Part shown: positions 33,010 through 43,382 of the stretch, piece by piece | Position numbering within the stretch: the first letter of the stretch is position 1 | Layout: each line of letters starts with the position of its first letter | NCBI RefSeq assembly: GCF_036199905.1 | Contig: NZ_CP108109.1 | Span: 7,196,501-7,260,500, forward strand | Length of the DNA stretch: 64,000 nt | Origin: Streptomyces sp. NBC_00223 | Lineage (GTDB): Bacteria; Actinomycetota; Actinomycetes; Streptomycetales; Streptomycetaceae | Direction: 5' to 3' | Program-made: the position numbers and the translations under genes | The notes under the pieces: model-generated | Seen by the model: the letters and a program-made list of their open reading frames with translations, nothing else | Databases searched by the model: none | Told to the model about the DNA's origin: nothing

Positions 33010-34602
33010 TCAGTTGAAGGGGTCGAGGATCAGCGACGCCTGCTGCGGGCTGCCGTCGTGGACGAGCGACTCGTGGTGGCCGACGTCGTCGAAGGCGAAG
33101 GCGTACGCGTTGCCGTCCGCCATCTGCGCGTGGATGTAACGGGCGTACTGGTTGGTCACCGCGTCCTGGTAGAAGTTCGCCGAGGTCGCGTCCGGCTGGT
33201 TGGGGTTGACCAGCAGCGTGGAGCGGTTGTAGCCCGCGCACAGGGTGCGCGAGATCGGGCCGCGGACCAGGTCGTTGGGCGCGTCCAGCAGCTTGTAGCA
33301 GCCGAAGACGCTGTCGGCGTCGGGCTTCTGGAAGCTGGTGACCACCGCTCCCGAGGAGTCGGTGAAGTTCATGACGTTGCCCGAGACCCGGCCGAAGTAC
33401 TTGATGTTCGACTGGTCCGAGAACGGCGTCACGGTCAGTGTCGCGCCCGCGTACTTCTGCCACACCCGGTTGATGTAGTCGTCCATGACGCCGCTGGACA
33501 GCGCCCCGGCCTCGACGCCGTGCCCCGGCGCGAGCGCGCGCAGCACCGAACCGTCGGAGGCGGTCTGGATCAGCCCGCCCCAGCCGCCGGACTGGCCGCG
33601 CAGCGCGTTGAGGACGGCGTTGTAGCCGCCCGGCTTGAGATGCCCGGTGACCTGGCTCGCGCCCGTGGCGGACTTCACCCCGACCGCGTACGGCGCCGAG
33701 AACATGTCCACCTGCGTGCTGTTGAGCCACAGACCGCTGTCGTTGAGCGTGTACTCCGACCAGTTGAACAGGATGTTGTGGTTCGGGTCGGACGGGTTCT
33801 GCACCGCGGGCTGCACCAGGCCGCCGGTGGTCAGCTTGAAGACCAGCTTCTGGCCGTAGGAGAAGTACACCCGGCCGGAGAACTTGGGGATGTTGATGGT
33901 CAGCGACTGCCCGTTGGCGGGGCCGGCGATCGAGGCGTCCGGGGCATTGGTCGGCGGGTTGCCGCCGGCCGGCCAGGCGTGGAAGGTGCCCGCGGCGTCC
34001 GCCCAGCCCTGCTGGCCGCTCGACAGCTGGGTGCCGAGGTCGTAGAGGTAGACGCTGCCGGCGCGGCCGGAGTTGTTGGTGATCGTCAGCGGGATGGTCC
34101 CGGGCACCGGCTGGGTGCCGCCGCCCCCGGTCGTGCCGCCGGTTGTGGTACTGCCTGTGGTCGTACCGCCGGTCGTACTGCCGGTCGTGCCGCCGCTGCC
34201 CTGGGTGTACGTGAACTGCGGGGTGTCGTACTGCGGGCCGTTCTTCTCGTAGGTGAACCAGTAGGTGAGAACGGTGCCGGTGGAAAGGGAGTTGACGGTC
34301 TGGGTCCAGGTGCCGCCGTTGTTGGTCATGCGGAAGTTCTGCTGGCCCGCGCCGCCGACCAGGTAGTGGACGTCGACGTAGGCCGCGGCCGTGGTGGGTC
34401 TGAAGTCGATCCGGGCCTGGCTCGTGCTCGTCGCCGTGACGCTCTGGGTGTAGTCGGACGCGTCGGCCGAGGCGGAGCCCGCGACCGAGGTGAGGCCGAA
34501 GAGACCGGCGAGCACCAGGACGGCGGCGGACAGCAGCGCGGTGACGCCGCGGCGCCGGCGCGGCCGGGACGGGGTACAGCGCGGAAGTGGGGTTCTGCGC
34601 AT
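33010..34602 (-). CDS. Secreted GH64 beta-1,3-glucanase with CBM56
   Basis: A 530-residue extracellular enzyme that cuts beta-1,3-glucans such as laminarin and fungal walls to laminaripentaose (GH64 family). A signal peptide with an Arg-rich n-region and hydrophobic core ends at about residue 46 (SASA). CBM56 follows (about 48-135; VHYLVGGAGQQNFRMTNNGG, TYWFTYEKNGPQYDTPQF), then a Thr/Gly linker (136-168) and the GH64 domain (about 170-530; NSSEYTL-like NWSEYTLNDSGLW, MDMFSAPYAVGV-like VDMFSAPYAVGV). Start ATG 34602. An identical LacI-type palindrome 142 bases upstream suggests substrate-induced control. A single gene transcribed leftwards. Confidence 0.92.
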   Translation of the reverse strand: MRRTPLPRCTPSRPRRRRGVTALLSAAVLVLAGLFGLTSVAGSASADASDYTQSVTATSTSQARIDFRPTTAAAYVDVHYLVGGAGQQNFRMTNNGGTWTQTVNSLSTGTVLTYWFTYEKNGPQYDTPQFTYTQGSGGTTGSTTGGTTTGSTTTGGTTGGGGTQPVPGTIPLTITNNSGRAGSVYLYDLGTQLSSGQQGWADAAGTFHAWPAGGNPPTNAPDASIAGPANGQSLTINIPKFSGRVYFSYGQKLVFKLTTGGLVQPAVQNPSDPNHNILFNWSEYTLNDSGLWLNSTQVDMFSAPYAVGVKSATGASQVTGHLKPGGYNAVLNALRGQSGGWGGLIQTASDGSVLRALAPGHGVEAGALSSGVMDDYINRVWQKYAGATLTVTPFSDQSNIKYFGRVSGNVMNFTDSSGAVVTSFQKPDADSVFGCYKLLDAPNDLVRGPISRTLCAGYNRSTLLVNPNQPDATSANFYQDAVTNQYARYIHAQMADGNAYAFAFDDVGHHESLVHDGSPQQASLILDPFN

Positions 34603-34743
34603 GGGGGACTGGTTCCCTTCTCTGGTTGTTCACACAACTCGTTCGCCCAACGAAAGGGAGGTGCTGGTCCGGGCCGAGCGCGCCGACACGTCATGGTCGA
34701 GGACCGGGGCTTCCACTCTGCCGGAGCCTTCGAATCATCGATG

Positions 34744-34757
34744 TGAGAGCGCTCTCA
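34744..34757. promoter_or_regulatory. LacI-family operator palindrome, copy 2
   Basis: TGAGAGCGCTCTCA again, identical to 32891-32904, placed about 140 bases upstream of the GH64 start. The regulator itself is not in the window. Confidence 0.65.
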
Positions 34758-35478
34758 AGCGCTGGATCGAGATGGAGTCTCAACGTTTGGCGGGGCCACG
34801 TCAAGAAGGTGGACGTGATCCACATCGGGGGCGGGTCGGGGTGTGCCTGTGTGGCGCATTTGCGCCCGGTGTTCGCGGCCTGGCGCGGCGGGCGGCAGGT
34901 GACCGCTCTTGCGGGTGAACCGCACGCCACCGGTCCGTGGTTCGCCCGGCCGCGGGCGGGCCGCGCGGTCGCCCCGCGGCGCTGTGACGTCGGGCGCGTC
35001 CCTCGGCCCGCGGCCTGCGGACGGGGGTCGGACCGCGAGGTGCCGCTCAACGCCGGCGGCTGATCGTCGCCTTGCCGTCGGCCTCGGGGTCAGGACGTGC
35101 CGACGGTTGCAATTGCTCCCCGCGGTCGGGCTCCGGGATCTTTCCGCGGCGGGGCCTTGTGCCGGTTTGACCTGCCCAACTGCCCCTGGCCGTAAGGGAG
35201 ATGACGGCGCGCCTGTGCCATGGCGTATTCGCGCGGCACCATTTCTCCCTTTACGGTCCCAACCCCGTGTGGAGCGACGCTAACGTTAAGACACGGTCCG
35301 GCGGGCTCGATTCCCCCGTGCGCGCCCGCCGGACCCCCGCCTCCCGTGGCGTGACAACACCGCCCGGGAGCGCGCCCCTCCTCCGAACCGACAGCGGATC
35401 GTACGGTCGGGCCGCGGATCATACGGCCGGGGCCTCCGCGTCAACCGTGAGGGTCAACCGGCCGGTCCCGCAAGGGTG
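34758..35478. other. Gene-free region between GH64 promoter and MFS gene
   Basis: About 720 bases without a supportable gene; frames read as low-complexity Arg/Pro. One imperfect inverted repeat is visible: CGTAAGGGAGATG near 35192 against CATTTCTCCCTTTACG at 35241-35256, which could be a processed or terminator structure. Confidence 0.5.
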
Positions 35479-36699
35479 TTACTCGACGTTCGCGGCCGGG
35501 ACGCCGGCCGGGGCGGGGGGGCCCACGACCTGCTTGCCGGCCGGGGGACGGACAACTCCCGCGCCCAGCACCAGACCCAGCGTCAGCAGGGTCACCAGCG
35601 CGAAGGACACCGTCAGCGAACTCGCCCCCGCGATACCGCCGATGGCGGCCGGCGCGACCAGGCCCGAGGTGTACGTGACGGTTGCGACGCCCGCGATGGC
35701 CTGGCTCGGCACAGGACCGCGCCGCCCGGCGGCCGCGAAGCAGAGCGGGACCACCACGGATATGCCCACGCCGATCAGGGCGAACCCGATGATGGCGGGC
35801 GCCGGGGTGCGGGAGACCACCACGAGGACACCACCGAGCGTGGAGATCACCCCGCCGGTCCGCAGCGTGGTCACCGCGCCGAGCCGCCGTACCGCCATGT
35901 CGCCCAGCAGCCGGGCGGTGGCCATCGTGCAGGAGAAGGCCGTGTAGGCGAGCGCGGCCACGCCCGGCGAGGCGTTGGCGACGTCCCGCAGATAGACCGC
36001 GCACCAGTCCGCGCTGCCGCCCTCCGCGAATACCCCGCAGAAGCCGATCGCGCCGATCACCAGCGCGGCCTTGGGCGGCAGCGCGAACCGCGGCGGCGCG
36101 TCCTCGTCCGCCGAGGGCCGGATGTCCGGCGCCCCCGCGCACACGAAGAGGGCGACGACCACCAGTACCGCGGACACCGCCCCCAGGTGGATACGGCCGT
36201 CCAGACCGGCGTGCGCGGCCGGGACGCCGACCGCCGCGCCCAGCAGGGTGCCGACGCTCCACATGCCGTGCAGCCCGGACATGATCGACTTGCCCTTGCG
36301 CTCCTCGACGGCCACCCCGAGTGCGTTCATCACCACGTCCGCCATGCCGGCCGTCGCGCCGAAGGCGAGCAGCGCCAGGCAGAGCCACGGCAGCCCGGGC
36401 GCCAGCGCGGGCAGCACGAGTACCGAGCACCACAGGCCGAGCAGCAGCCGCAGCGCGGCCCGCGAGCCCATCCGGTGCATCAGCCGTCCGGCCAGCGGCA
36501 TCGTCAGCGACGAGCCGATCGCCGGGCAGACCAGGGCGAGCCCGAGCAGGGCCGGGGTCAGGCCGACGTGGTCCTTGATCCAGGGGATCCTGGTGGCGAA
36601 GGTGCCGCTCACCGCGCCGTGGATGGCGAAGGTGGTGGCAATGACCATATGGGCCCTGCGGACCTTGGCAGGGGACCAGTCGGTGGCGGCGTTCGTCAT
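35479..36699 (-). CDS. MFS transporter
   Basis: A 406-residue major facilitator with 12 predicted transmembrane helices. It has the FAIHGAVSGTFATRIPWIKD opening and GRLMHRMGSR loop (motif A-like) of the sugar/drug-type MFS group usually paired with ROK regulators. ATG 36699 is 113 bases from the divergent ROK gene. An ATCAGG/CCTGAT palindrome in the shared region is the likely operator. Direction and substrate of transport cannot be read from sequence. Confidence 0.9.
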   Translation of the reverse strand: MTNAATDWSPAKVRRAHMVIATTFAIHGAVSGTFATRIPWIKDHVGLTPALLGLALVCPAIGSSLTMPLAGRLMHRMGSRAALRLLLGLWCSVLVLPALAPGLPWLCLALLAFGATAGMADVVMNALGVAVEERKGKSIMSGLHGMWSVGTLLGAAVGVPAAHAGLDGRIHLGAVSAVLVVVALFVCAGAPDIRPSADEDAPPRFALPPKAALVIGAIGFCGVFAEGGSADWCAVYLRDVANASPGVAALAYTAFSCTMATARLLGDMAVRRLGAVTTLRTGGVISTLGGVLVVVSRTPAPAIIGFALIGVGISVVVPLCFAAAGRRGPVPSQAIAGVATVTYTSGLVAPAAIGGIAGASSLTVSFALVTLLTLGLVLGAGVVRPPAGKQVVGPPAPAGVPAANVE

Positions 36700-36711
36700 G
36701 CGCGGTAAACT

Positions 36712-36730
36712 ATCAGGAAGCCTGCCTGAT
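36712..36730. promoter_or_regulatory. Operator palindrome between MFS and ROK genes
   Basis: ATCAGG-7-CCTGAT (36712-36717 and 36725-36730) is an inverted repeat 13 bases before the MFS start and 82 before the ROK start. Candidate site for the ROK repressor controlling both genes. Confidence 0.5.
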
Positions 36731-36811
36731 GGTTAAGAGCATTTACCGGGTCACCGAGGAAGGCGGCCCGGCCGCCGGGGCCGGCCGGCCCGGTCTGGAA
36801 GGATCGCCCGT

Positions 36812-38026
36812 ATGACCGTCACCCGCTCCCGGCCCGGGCGCAACGCGTCGCCGCGCACCGCCCGCGCCATCAACGACCGGCTCGCCCTGCGCCTGCTCCA
36901 GGAGGAAGGCCCGCTCACCGCCGGGCAGTTGAAGGTACTGACCGGCATGTCCCGGCCGAGCGTGGCCGACCTGGTCGAACGCCTCCAGGACTCCGGGCTG
37001 ATCGAGGTCGTCGGCGAATCCGGCGAGGCCAGACGCGGGCCGAACGCGCGGGTGTACGGGATCGTCGCCGACCGGGCGTACGTCGCCGGGTTCGACGTCC
37101 GCATCGAGAGCATCGGCGTCGAGATCGCCGACCTGCTCGGGCGTACGGTCGCGCGCGCCGAAGTGGCCGTCGAGGAGGGGGCCGACCCGGCGCGGATCGT
37201 GGAGAGCGGCATCCGGCTGCTGCGCGGCGCCGCGCGCGAGGCCGGGGCCGACGAGCTGCACACCGTCGCCTTCGGCGCTCCCGGGCTCATCGACCCCGTC
37301 ACCGGGCGGCTCAGCCCCCCCGGGCCGCTGCCCGCGTGGCACGGCGACCTGGTGGACGAGGTGCGCAAGCGGCTCGGCGTGCCGGTGCTGCTGGAGAACG
37401 AGGTCAACCTCGCGGCCGTCGCCGAGCAGCGGGCGGGCACGGACGCGGGCGCGGACGGGGAGGGCGACTTCGTCCTGCTGTGGATCGGCGGCGGGGTCGG
37501 CGCGGCGATCGTGCTGGACGGGCGGCTGCGGCGGGGGGTCGGGGGCGGCGCGGGCGAGGTTGGCTTCCTGCCGATCTCGGACTCCGGGCGGCTGCCGACC
37601 GCGACGGACTGCGACAACGGCTACCACGGGCTCGTCGGCAGCCGGGCGGTGTGCGCGCTGGCCCGGTCGTACGGGATCGCCACCGGGCCGGTCGAGGACG
37701 CGGGGGCCGCGGCGGCGGCCGTACGGGACGCTCTCGCCGCTGGGGAGGAGGGTTTTTCGTTCCTCGACGAGCTGGCGGCGCGGATCGCGGTGGGGGCGGC
37801 GGCGATCTGCGCGGTGCTGGACCCTGGACGGGTGGTCCTGGCGGGGGAAGTGGGGCAGGCGGGTGGGGCGGTGCTGGCGGGGTTGGTGGCCGCGAGGTTG
37901 GCGCGGCTGACGCCGATCGGGGCGGTGGTCGAGGTGGCGAGGGTGGAGGCCGCGCCGATTTTGCGGGGGGCGGTCATTGTTGCGGTGGGGGCGGCGCAGG
38001 ACGAGTTGTTCGCTCCTGCGGGGTAG
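36812..38026 (+). CDS. ROK-family transcriptional regulator
   Basis: A 404-residue ROK protein with an N-terminal winged HTH (residues 20-75; LTAGQLKVLTGMSRPSVADL) and a sugar-kinase-like domain (90-400). The ENEVNLAAVAEQ and IGGGVGAAIVLDG motifs are present. The usual ROK zinc motif (CxCGxxGC) is missing; the corresponding stretch is DSGRLPTATDCDNGYHGL, so the ligand site may be unusual. Likely represses the divergent MFS gene. ATG 36812. The last 200 bases are strikingly G-rich. Confidence 0.9.
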   Translation: MTVTRSRPGRNASPRTARAINDRLALRLLQEEGPLTAGQLKVLTGMSRPSVADLVERLQDSGLIEVVGESGEARRGPNARVYGIVADRAYVAGFDVRIESIGVEIADLLGRTVARAEVAVEEGADPARIVESGIRLLRGAAREAGADELHTVAFGAPGLIDPVTGRLSPPGPLPAWHGDLVDEVRKRLGVPVLLENEVNLAAVAEQRAGTDAGADGEGDFVLLWIGGGVGAAIVLDGRLRRGVGGGAGEVGFLPISDSGRLPTATDCDNGYHGLVGSRAVCALARSYGIATGPVEDAGAAAAAVRDALAAGEEGFSFLDELAARIAVGAAAICAVLDPGRVVLAGEVGQAGGAVLAGLVAARLARLTPIGAVVEVARVEAAPILRGAVIVAVGAAQDELFAPAG

Positions 38027-38760
38027 GGGGGTTCGGGGGCGCGCTGTTCGCTTCCGCGAGGTGGGGTTCGTGGGCGCGCGCCCACGCGGCGGGTTCGCCC
38101 CCTGCGGGGGCTGTGCGGGGGCCTACTCGCGAGCCATCTCGCGCTGCGCGGCGACTGTGTGGGGGTGCGGCGCCGCTGGCGGCCGGCCCTGCGGGGCCGC
38201 GCCTTCGGCGCGGTTGTTGCTCCCACCCGCACCACCCGTGCGGGTGGGTGCGCCTCTGACGGTCTTCTTGTGGGGGTGCCCCGCCGTCGGCGGCTGATGG
38301 TCCTCTTGCGCGGGAGGGCTCCGCCGTTGGCGGTCGGCCGTGCGTTGCGCGGCGCGCTTCCTTCGTGGGGGTGTCCCGCCGTCGGCGGGTGAGGGTCTTC
38401 TTGCGCCGCGGTGCCTTGCCGTCCACGGGTGTCGGGCATGGGCGGTGGCCGCCCTTTTTCCGCCGCGACGGCGGGACGCGGGGGCGGGCCCCGTGGGTGG
38501 GGGTTGTTCGGGCACCGCCGGTCCGCGCCGCAGGGCTTCTCGCCGTTGCGGCGGGAAGAGTTCGCCTTTCGGGCGCGGCCGAGGGGGCTCCAGCCGCCCT
38601 CGGCGTGGCCCTCGGCGGCCGGCAGGTGCGCGGCCGCCGTCGTCCTGCGCGGAAGCGCGGCACCTTGGCCGGCCGGCCGGCGCTCCACTCGCCGGGCCGG
38701 GGGTTGTCGGGGGTGCGCGCTGCAAGCGGGGTGTATGCGTGTGCATGGAGTGTGAGTCAG
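38027..38760 (+). repeat. Gene-free repeat region upstream of the rib operon
   Basis: About 1.08 kb separate the ROK stop from ribD. 38266-38400 contains two ~95-bp imperfect copies of a unit built round GGGGGTG(C/T)CCCGCCGTCGGCGG, with a weaker third near 38157. 38440-38580 is a single copy of the element that forms the 28.5-29.4 kb array (CCGCGACGGCGGGACGCGG, GGGTTGTTCGGGCACCGCCG, CGCCGTTGCGGCGGGAAGAG). Long open frames run through but differ between repeats and overlap ribD, so I call no gene. The rib promoter lies after about 38700. Confidence 0.7.
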
Positions 38761-38827
38761 GACACAGATATTCACTGGTTCGGGAGATCCCTCCCGTGGC
38801 AGACTTGTTCCCGTACCAGAGACGTTT

Positions 38828-38954
38828 GCGCACTCCGGGGTCGGTGCAATTCCGAACCGGCGGTTACAGTCCGCGACCCGTCCGCAGCCAGCGGGCGGTT
38901 GACCAGGTGAAATTCCTGGACCGACGGTTAAAGTCCGGATGGGAGGCAGTGCGC
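38828..38954 (+). promoter_or_regulatory. FMN riboswitch (RFN element)
   Basis: The conserved core is unmistakable: GGGGTCGGTG, CCGAACCGGCGGTTACAGTC, CGCGACCCG, GGTGAAATTCCTGGACCGAC and GGTTAAAGTCCGGATGGGAGG. Stem P1 is GCGCACT (38828-38834) with AGTGCGC (38948-38954). It binds FMN and represses the rib operon when FMN is plentiful. About 150 bases follow before ribD as the expression platform. Confidence 0.97.
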
Positions 38955-39102
38955 GGCGGGCGTTCACTCGGGTACGCCGCCGTAAGGCGGGCCCACGCGC
39001 GAGCGGGGACCGCCCCGCGTCCCGGCGTTCCTGTACGGACGGAAACCCCGCTCTGCATCCCGACGCCCCGGAGTCCGTGCCCCTATGAGGCAGGAGGACC
39101 CG

Positions 39103-40206
39103 GTGGCCACCGTCACGGAATCCGACGCGATGCGTCGCGCCGTCGCGCTGTCCGCTCGCGCGCTCGGCGCCACCGCCCCCAACCCCGTCGTGGGCTGCGT
39201 GATCCTCGACGCGTCCGGCGCGGTCGCGGGCGAGGGCTGGCACCGCCGGGCCGGCGGCCCGCACGCCGAGGTGCACGCGCTCTTCGACGCAGGGGAGCGG
39301 GCCCGCGGCGGCACCGCCCTGGTCACCCTCGAACCCTGCAACCACACCGGCCGTACCGGCCCCTGCGCCCAGGCGCTGATCGAGTCCGGGATCGCCCGGG
39401 TCGTCTACGCCGTCGCCGACCCGCACCGGGCCGCGTCCGGCGGCGGCGCCACCCTGCGCGCCGCGGGCGTGTCGGTCGAGAGCGGTCTGCTCGCCGCCGA
39501 GGCCGAGGCGGTCAACGTCGCCTGGCTCACCTCGATGCGCCTCGGCCGCCCGTATGTGCGCTGGAAGTACGCCGCCACGCTCGACGGCCGGATCGCCGCC
39601 GCCGACGGCACCAGCCGCTGGATCAGCTCGCCCGAGTCCCGCGCCGACGTGCACCGGCTGCGCGCCGAGGCCGACGCGGTGGTCGTCGGCTCCGGCACCC
39701 TGCGCGCGGACGACCCGCACCTGGCCGTACGCGGCATCGACGGCGTCACCCAGCCGCTGCGGGTCGTGGTCGACACCCGGGCCCGGATCACCGCCGACGC
39801 ACGTGTGCTGGACGACGCGGCGCCGACCCTCATCGCGGTCGGCGAGGACGCCTCCACCGCGCATCTGCCGGGCGTCGACGTCGTCCGCCTGCCGTACGGG
39901 AAGGCCGGCGAGCACGGCCGGGGGGTCGACGTACCGGCCCTGCTCACCGAGCTGTTCGGCCGCGGGGTGCGCTCGGTGCTGCTCGAAGGCGGGCCGACGC
40001 TCGCCGGGGCGTTCCTCGCCGCCGGGGTCGTGGACGCCGTCACCGCCTATCTCGCTCCCGCCCTGCTCGGCGCCGGCCCCGCGGCCCTCGCCGACGCGGG
40101 CATCAGCACCATCGCGCACGCGTCGCGGCTCGACGTGACCGACGTCGCCCGCATCGGGCCCGACCTGCGCGTCACCGCCGTTCCCACCGCCCGTCAGGAG
40201 AGCTGA
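39103..40206 (+). CDS. ribD: Bifunctional riboflavin deaminase/reductase
   Basis: Carries out deamination of the GTP cyclohydrolase II product and reduction of its ribose. The N-terminal cytidine-deaminase-like domain (1-145) has the zinc site HAE (His54, Glu56) and PCNHTGRTGPC (Cys79, Cys88). The C-terminal reductase domain (150-367) has YVRWKYAATLDGRIAAADG and LLEGGPTLAGAFL for NADPH and substrate. GTG 39103 with AGGAGG five bases upstream is a better start than ATG 39085. First gene of the FMN-riboswitch operon; two bases precede ribE's start. Confidence 0.97.
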   Translation: MATVTESDAMRRAVALSARALGATAPNPVVGCVILDASGAVAGEGWHRRAGGPHAEVHALFDAGERARGGTALVTLEPCNHTGRTGPCAQALIESGIARVVYAVADPHRAASGGGATLRAAGVSVESGLLAAEAEAVNVAWLTSMRLGRPYVRWKYAATLDGRIAAADGTSRWISSPESRADVHRLRAEADAVVVGSGTLRADDPHLAVRGIDGVTQPLRVVVDTRARITADARVLDDAAPTLIAVGEDASTAHLPGVDVVRLPYGKAGEHGRGVDVPALLTELFGRGVRSVLLEGGPTLAGAFLAAGVVDAVTAYLAPALLGAGPAALADAGISTIAHASRLDVTDVARIGPDLRVTAVPTARQES

Positions 40207-40207
40207 A

Positions 40208-40833
40208 GTGTTCACCGGAATCGTCGAAGAACTGGGTGAGATCACCGCCGTCGAGGACCTTGGCGACGCCTCCCGCTTCACCGTACGCGGACCCGTCGTG
40301 ACCGAAGGCGCGAAACACGGCGACTCCATCGCCGTCAACGGCGTCTGCCTGACCGTGGTCGAGTTCGGCGGCGGCGAGTTCACCGCCGATGTGATGGCCG
40401 AGACCCTCAAGCGCTCCAGCCTCGGCGCGCTGGCCCCCGGCTCGCGGGTCAACCTGGAGCGCCCGATGGAGCTCGGCGGACGGCTCGGCGGCCACCTCGT
40501 CCAGGGCCATGTGGACGGCACCGGCACGGTCCTTGACCGTACGCCCGCCGAGCACTGGGAGATCGTGAAGATCGCGCTGCCCGCCGAACTCGGCCGCTAC
40601 GTCGTGGAGAAGGGCTCGATCACGGTCGACGGCATCAGCCTCACCGTCGTCGCCGCCGCCGCCGACCACTTCACCGTCAGCCTCATCCCCACCACCCTCG
40701 CGCTGACCACGCTCGGCATCAAGCAGCCCGGCGACCCGGTCAACCTCGAAGTGGACGTCATCGCCAAGTACGTCGAGCGGATGCTCGGCGCCTCCGTGCC
40801 CGGAGCGGTCGAACCCGAACCGGAGGCGCTGAC

Positions 40834-40837
<4 letters not shown>
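40208..40837 (+). CDS. ribE: Riboflavin synthase alpha subunit
   Basis: Dismutates two 6,7-dimethyl-8-ribityllumazines to riboflavin. 209 residues with two homologous barrels, MFTGIVEELGEI at the N-terminus and HLVQGHVDGTG starting the second half; VNGVCLTVVE and VDGISLTVVA are the matching substrate loops. GTG 40208 follows GGAGAG. Overlaps ribM start in ATGA. Confidence 0.97.
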
Positions 40838-41525
<688 letters not shown>

Positions 41526-41529
<4 letters not shown>

Positions 41530-42800
41530 GTGCCGTGACCGCACTGCAGGACGAGTGGTACGAGGACACCGCCCTCGTACTCGACCCCGTCGAACGAGCG
41601 ATCGCCGACATCGCCGCCGGCCGCCCGGTGGTGGTCGTGGACGACGAGAACCGGGAGAACGAGGGCGATCTGATCGTCGCCGCCGAGAAGATCACCCCCG
41701 AGATCGTCGCCTTCATGATGAACGAGTGCCGCGGGCTGATCTGCGTCCCCCTGGAGGCGGCCGAGCTGGACCGGCTGGACCTGCCGCAGATGGTGGGGAC
41801 GAACACCGAGTCGATGCGTACCGCCTTCACCGTGTCGGTCGACGCGAGCGGCGAGCACGGCGTGACCACCGGGATCTCCGCGTCCGACCGGGCCACCACC
41901 ATCCGGCTGCTGGCCCAACCCGCCGCCGTGGCCGCCGACTTCGTACGTCCCGGGCATGTCTTCCCGCTGCGGGCCCGTCCCGGCGGGGTGCTGGTCAGGG
42001 CCGGGCACACCGAGGCCGGGGTCGACCTGGCCCGGCTCGCCGGGCTGCGGCCGGCCGCGGCCATCGTGGAGATCGCCCGCGAGGACGGCACGATGGCCCG
42101 GCTGCCCGAACTGGTGCCCTTCGCCCGCAAGCACGGTCTGGCGATCATCTCCATCGAGGACCTGATCGCCTACCGCCGTACCTCCGAGCCCACCGTCCGG
42201 CGCGAGGCGAGCACCACCCTGCCCACCGCCCACGGCGACTTCCGCGCCTACGGCTACCGCAGCACCGCCGACGGCGTGGAGCACATCGCGCTCGTCGCGG
42301 GCGACCTCGGGGACGGCACCGACGTCCTGGTCCGGGTGCACTCCGAGTGCCTGACCGGCGATGTGTTCGGCTCGCAGCGCTGCGACTGCGGCCCGCAGCT
42401 CCAGAGCGCGCTGCGCAAGGTCGCCGAGGAGGGCCGCGGTGTCGTGCTCTATCTGCGCGGCCACGAGGGGCGCGGTATCGGCCTGATGTCCAAGCTGCGC
42501 GCGTACGAACTCCAGGAGCGCGGCCGGGACACCCTCGACGCCAACCTCGAACTCGGTCTGCCCGCCGACGCCCGCGACTACGGCGCCGCCGCGCAGATCC
42601 TGGCCGACCTCGGGGTGACCTCGCTGCGGCTGATGACCAACAACCCCGCCAAGACCGGCGCCCTGGTCCGGCACGGCCTGGACGTGCTGCGGCGCGAACC
42701 GATGCCGGTCGCCGCCGGAGAGCACAATCTGCGGTATCTGCGCACCAAGCGGGACCGGATGGGCCACGACCTGCCGTGGCTCGACGCGTCCGGCCACTGA
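41526..42800 (+). CDS. ribBA: Bifunctional DHBP synthase / GTP cyclohydrolase II
   Basis: Makes both precursors of the lumazine ring. Residues 20-215 are 3,4-dihydroxy-2-butanone-4-phosphate synthase with DDENRENEGDL (acid loop) and RAGHTEAGVDLARLAGL. Residues 220-424 are GTP cyclohydrolase II with the zinc cysteines Cys275, Cys286 and Cys288 (HSECLTGDVFGSQRCDCG) and RGHEGRGIGLMSKL. 424 residues is the normal fusion length. ATG 41526 overlaps ribM stop as ATGA. Confidence 0.97.
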
Positions 42801-42863
42801 CCCCGCAGGCCGGACCGTCCGGCCGCCCGCGGAACATGAGCATCCCGAGCACCGAGGAGAGAA

Positions 42864-43349
42864 GTGAGCGGTAAGGGCGCCCCCGAGCTGACCGTGAAGA
42901 ACTGCGGCGACCTGCGTGTCGCCGTCGTCGCGGCCCAGTGGCACACCCAGGTGATGGACGGCCTCGTCGAGGGGGCCGTCCGCGCCCTGCGCGACCTCGG
43001 CATCGAGGAGCCGACGCTGCTGCGCGTCCCGGGCAGCTTCGAACTCCCCGTCGTGGCCAAGGTGCTGGCCGGCCGCGGCTACGACGCGGTCGTCGCGCTC
43101 GGGGTGATCATCCGCGGCGGCACCCCGCACTTCGAGTACGTCTCGCAGGGCGTCACCAACGGGCTGACCCAGGTGGCCGTGGAGACCGGGGTGCCGATCG
43201 GCTTCGGCATCCTGACCTGTGACAACGAGGAGCAGGCGCTGGACCGCGCGGGCCTGCCGGGGTCGAACGAGGACAAGGGGCACGAAGCGGTCACCGCAGC
43301 CGTCGCGACCGCCGCCATCCTGCGCTCGGTCTCCGAACCCTGGCGCTGA
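42864..43349 (+). CDS. ribH: 6,7-dimethyl-8-ribityllumazine synthase
   Basis: Condenses the RibA/D and RibB products to the lumazine, assembling into an icosahedral or pentameric shell. 161 residues: AAQWHTQVMDGLVEGA, RVPGSFELPVVAK, GVIIRGGTPHFEYVSQGVTNG and the FGILTCDNEEQALDRAG loop are typical; His in GGTPHFEYV is catalytic. GTG 42864 follows GAGGAGAGAA. 63 bases after ribBA, last gene of the rib operon. Confidence 0.97.
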   Translation: MSGKGAPELTVKNCGDLRVAVVAAQWHTQVMDGLVEGAVRALRDLGIEEPTLLRVPGSFELPVVAKVLAGRGYDAVVALGVIIRGGTPHFEYVSQGVTNGLTQVAVETGVPIGFGILTCDNEEQALDRAGLPGSNEDKGHEAVTAAVATAAILRSVSEPWR

Positions 43350-43382
43350 CCGGTCCCCGACTCCCCGTACGCTAGGACCACC

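Noticed and set aside
34587..35283. Several 100-160 residue ORFs upstream of GH64
   Set aside because: Arg/Pro-rich composition typical of non-coding high-GC frames; they include an operator and promoter region.
38340..40301. Long plus-strand frame through the riboswitch and ribD
   Set aside because: It is an out-of-frame shadow of ribD; the FMN riboswitch and ribD account for the region.
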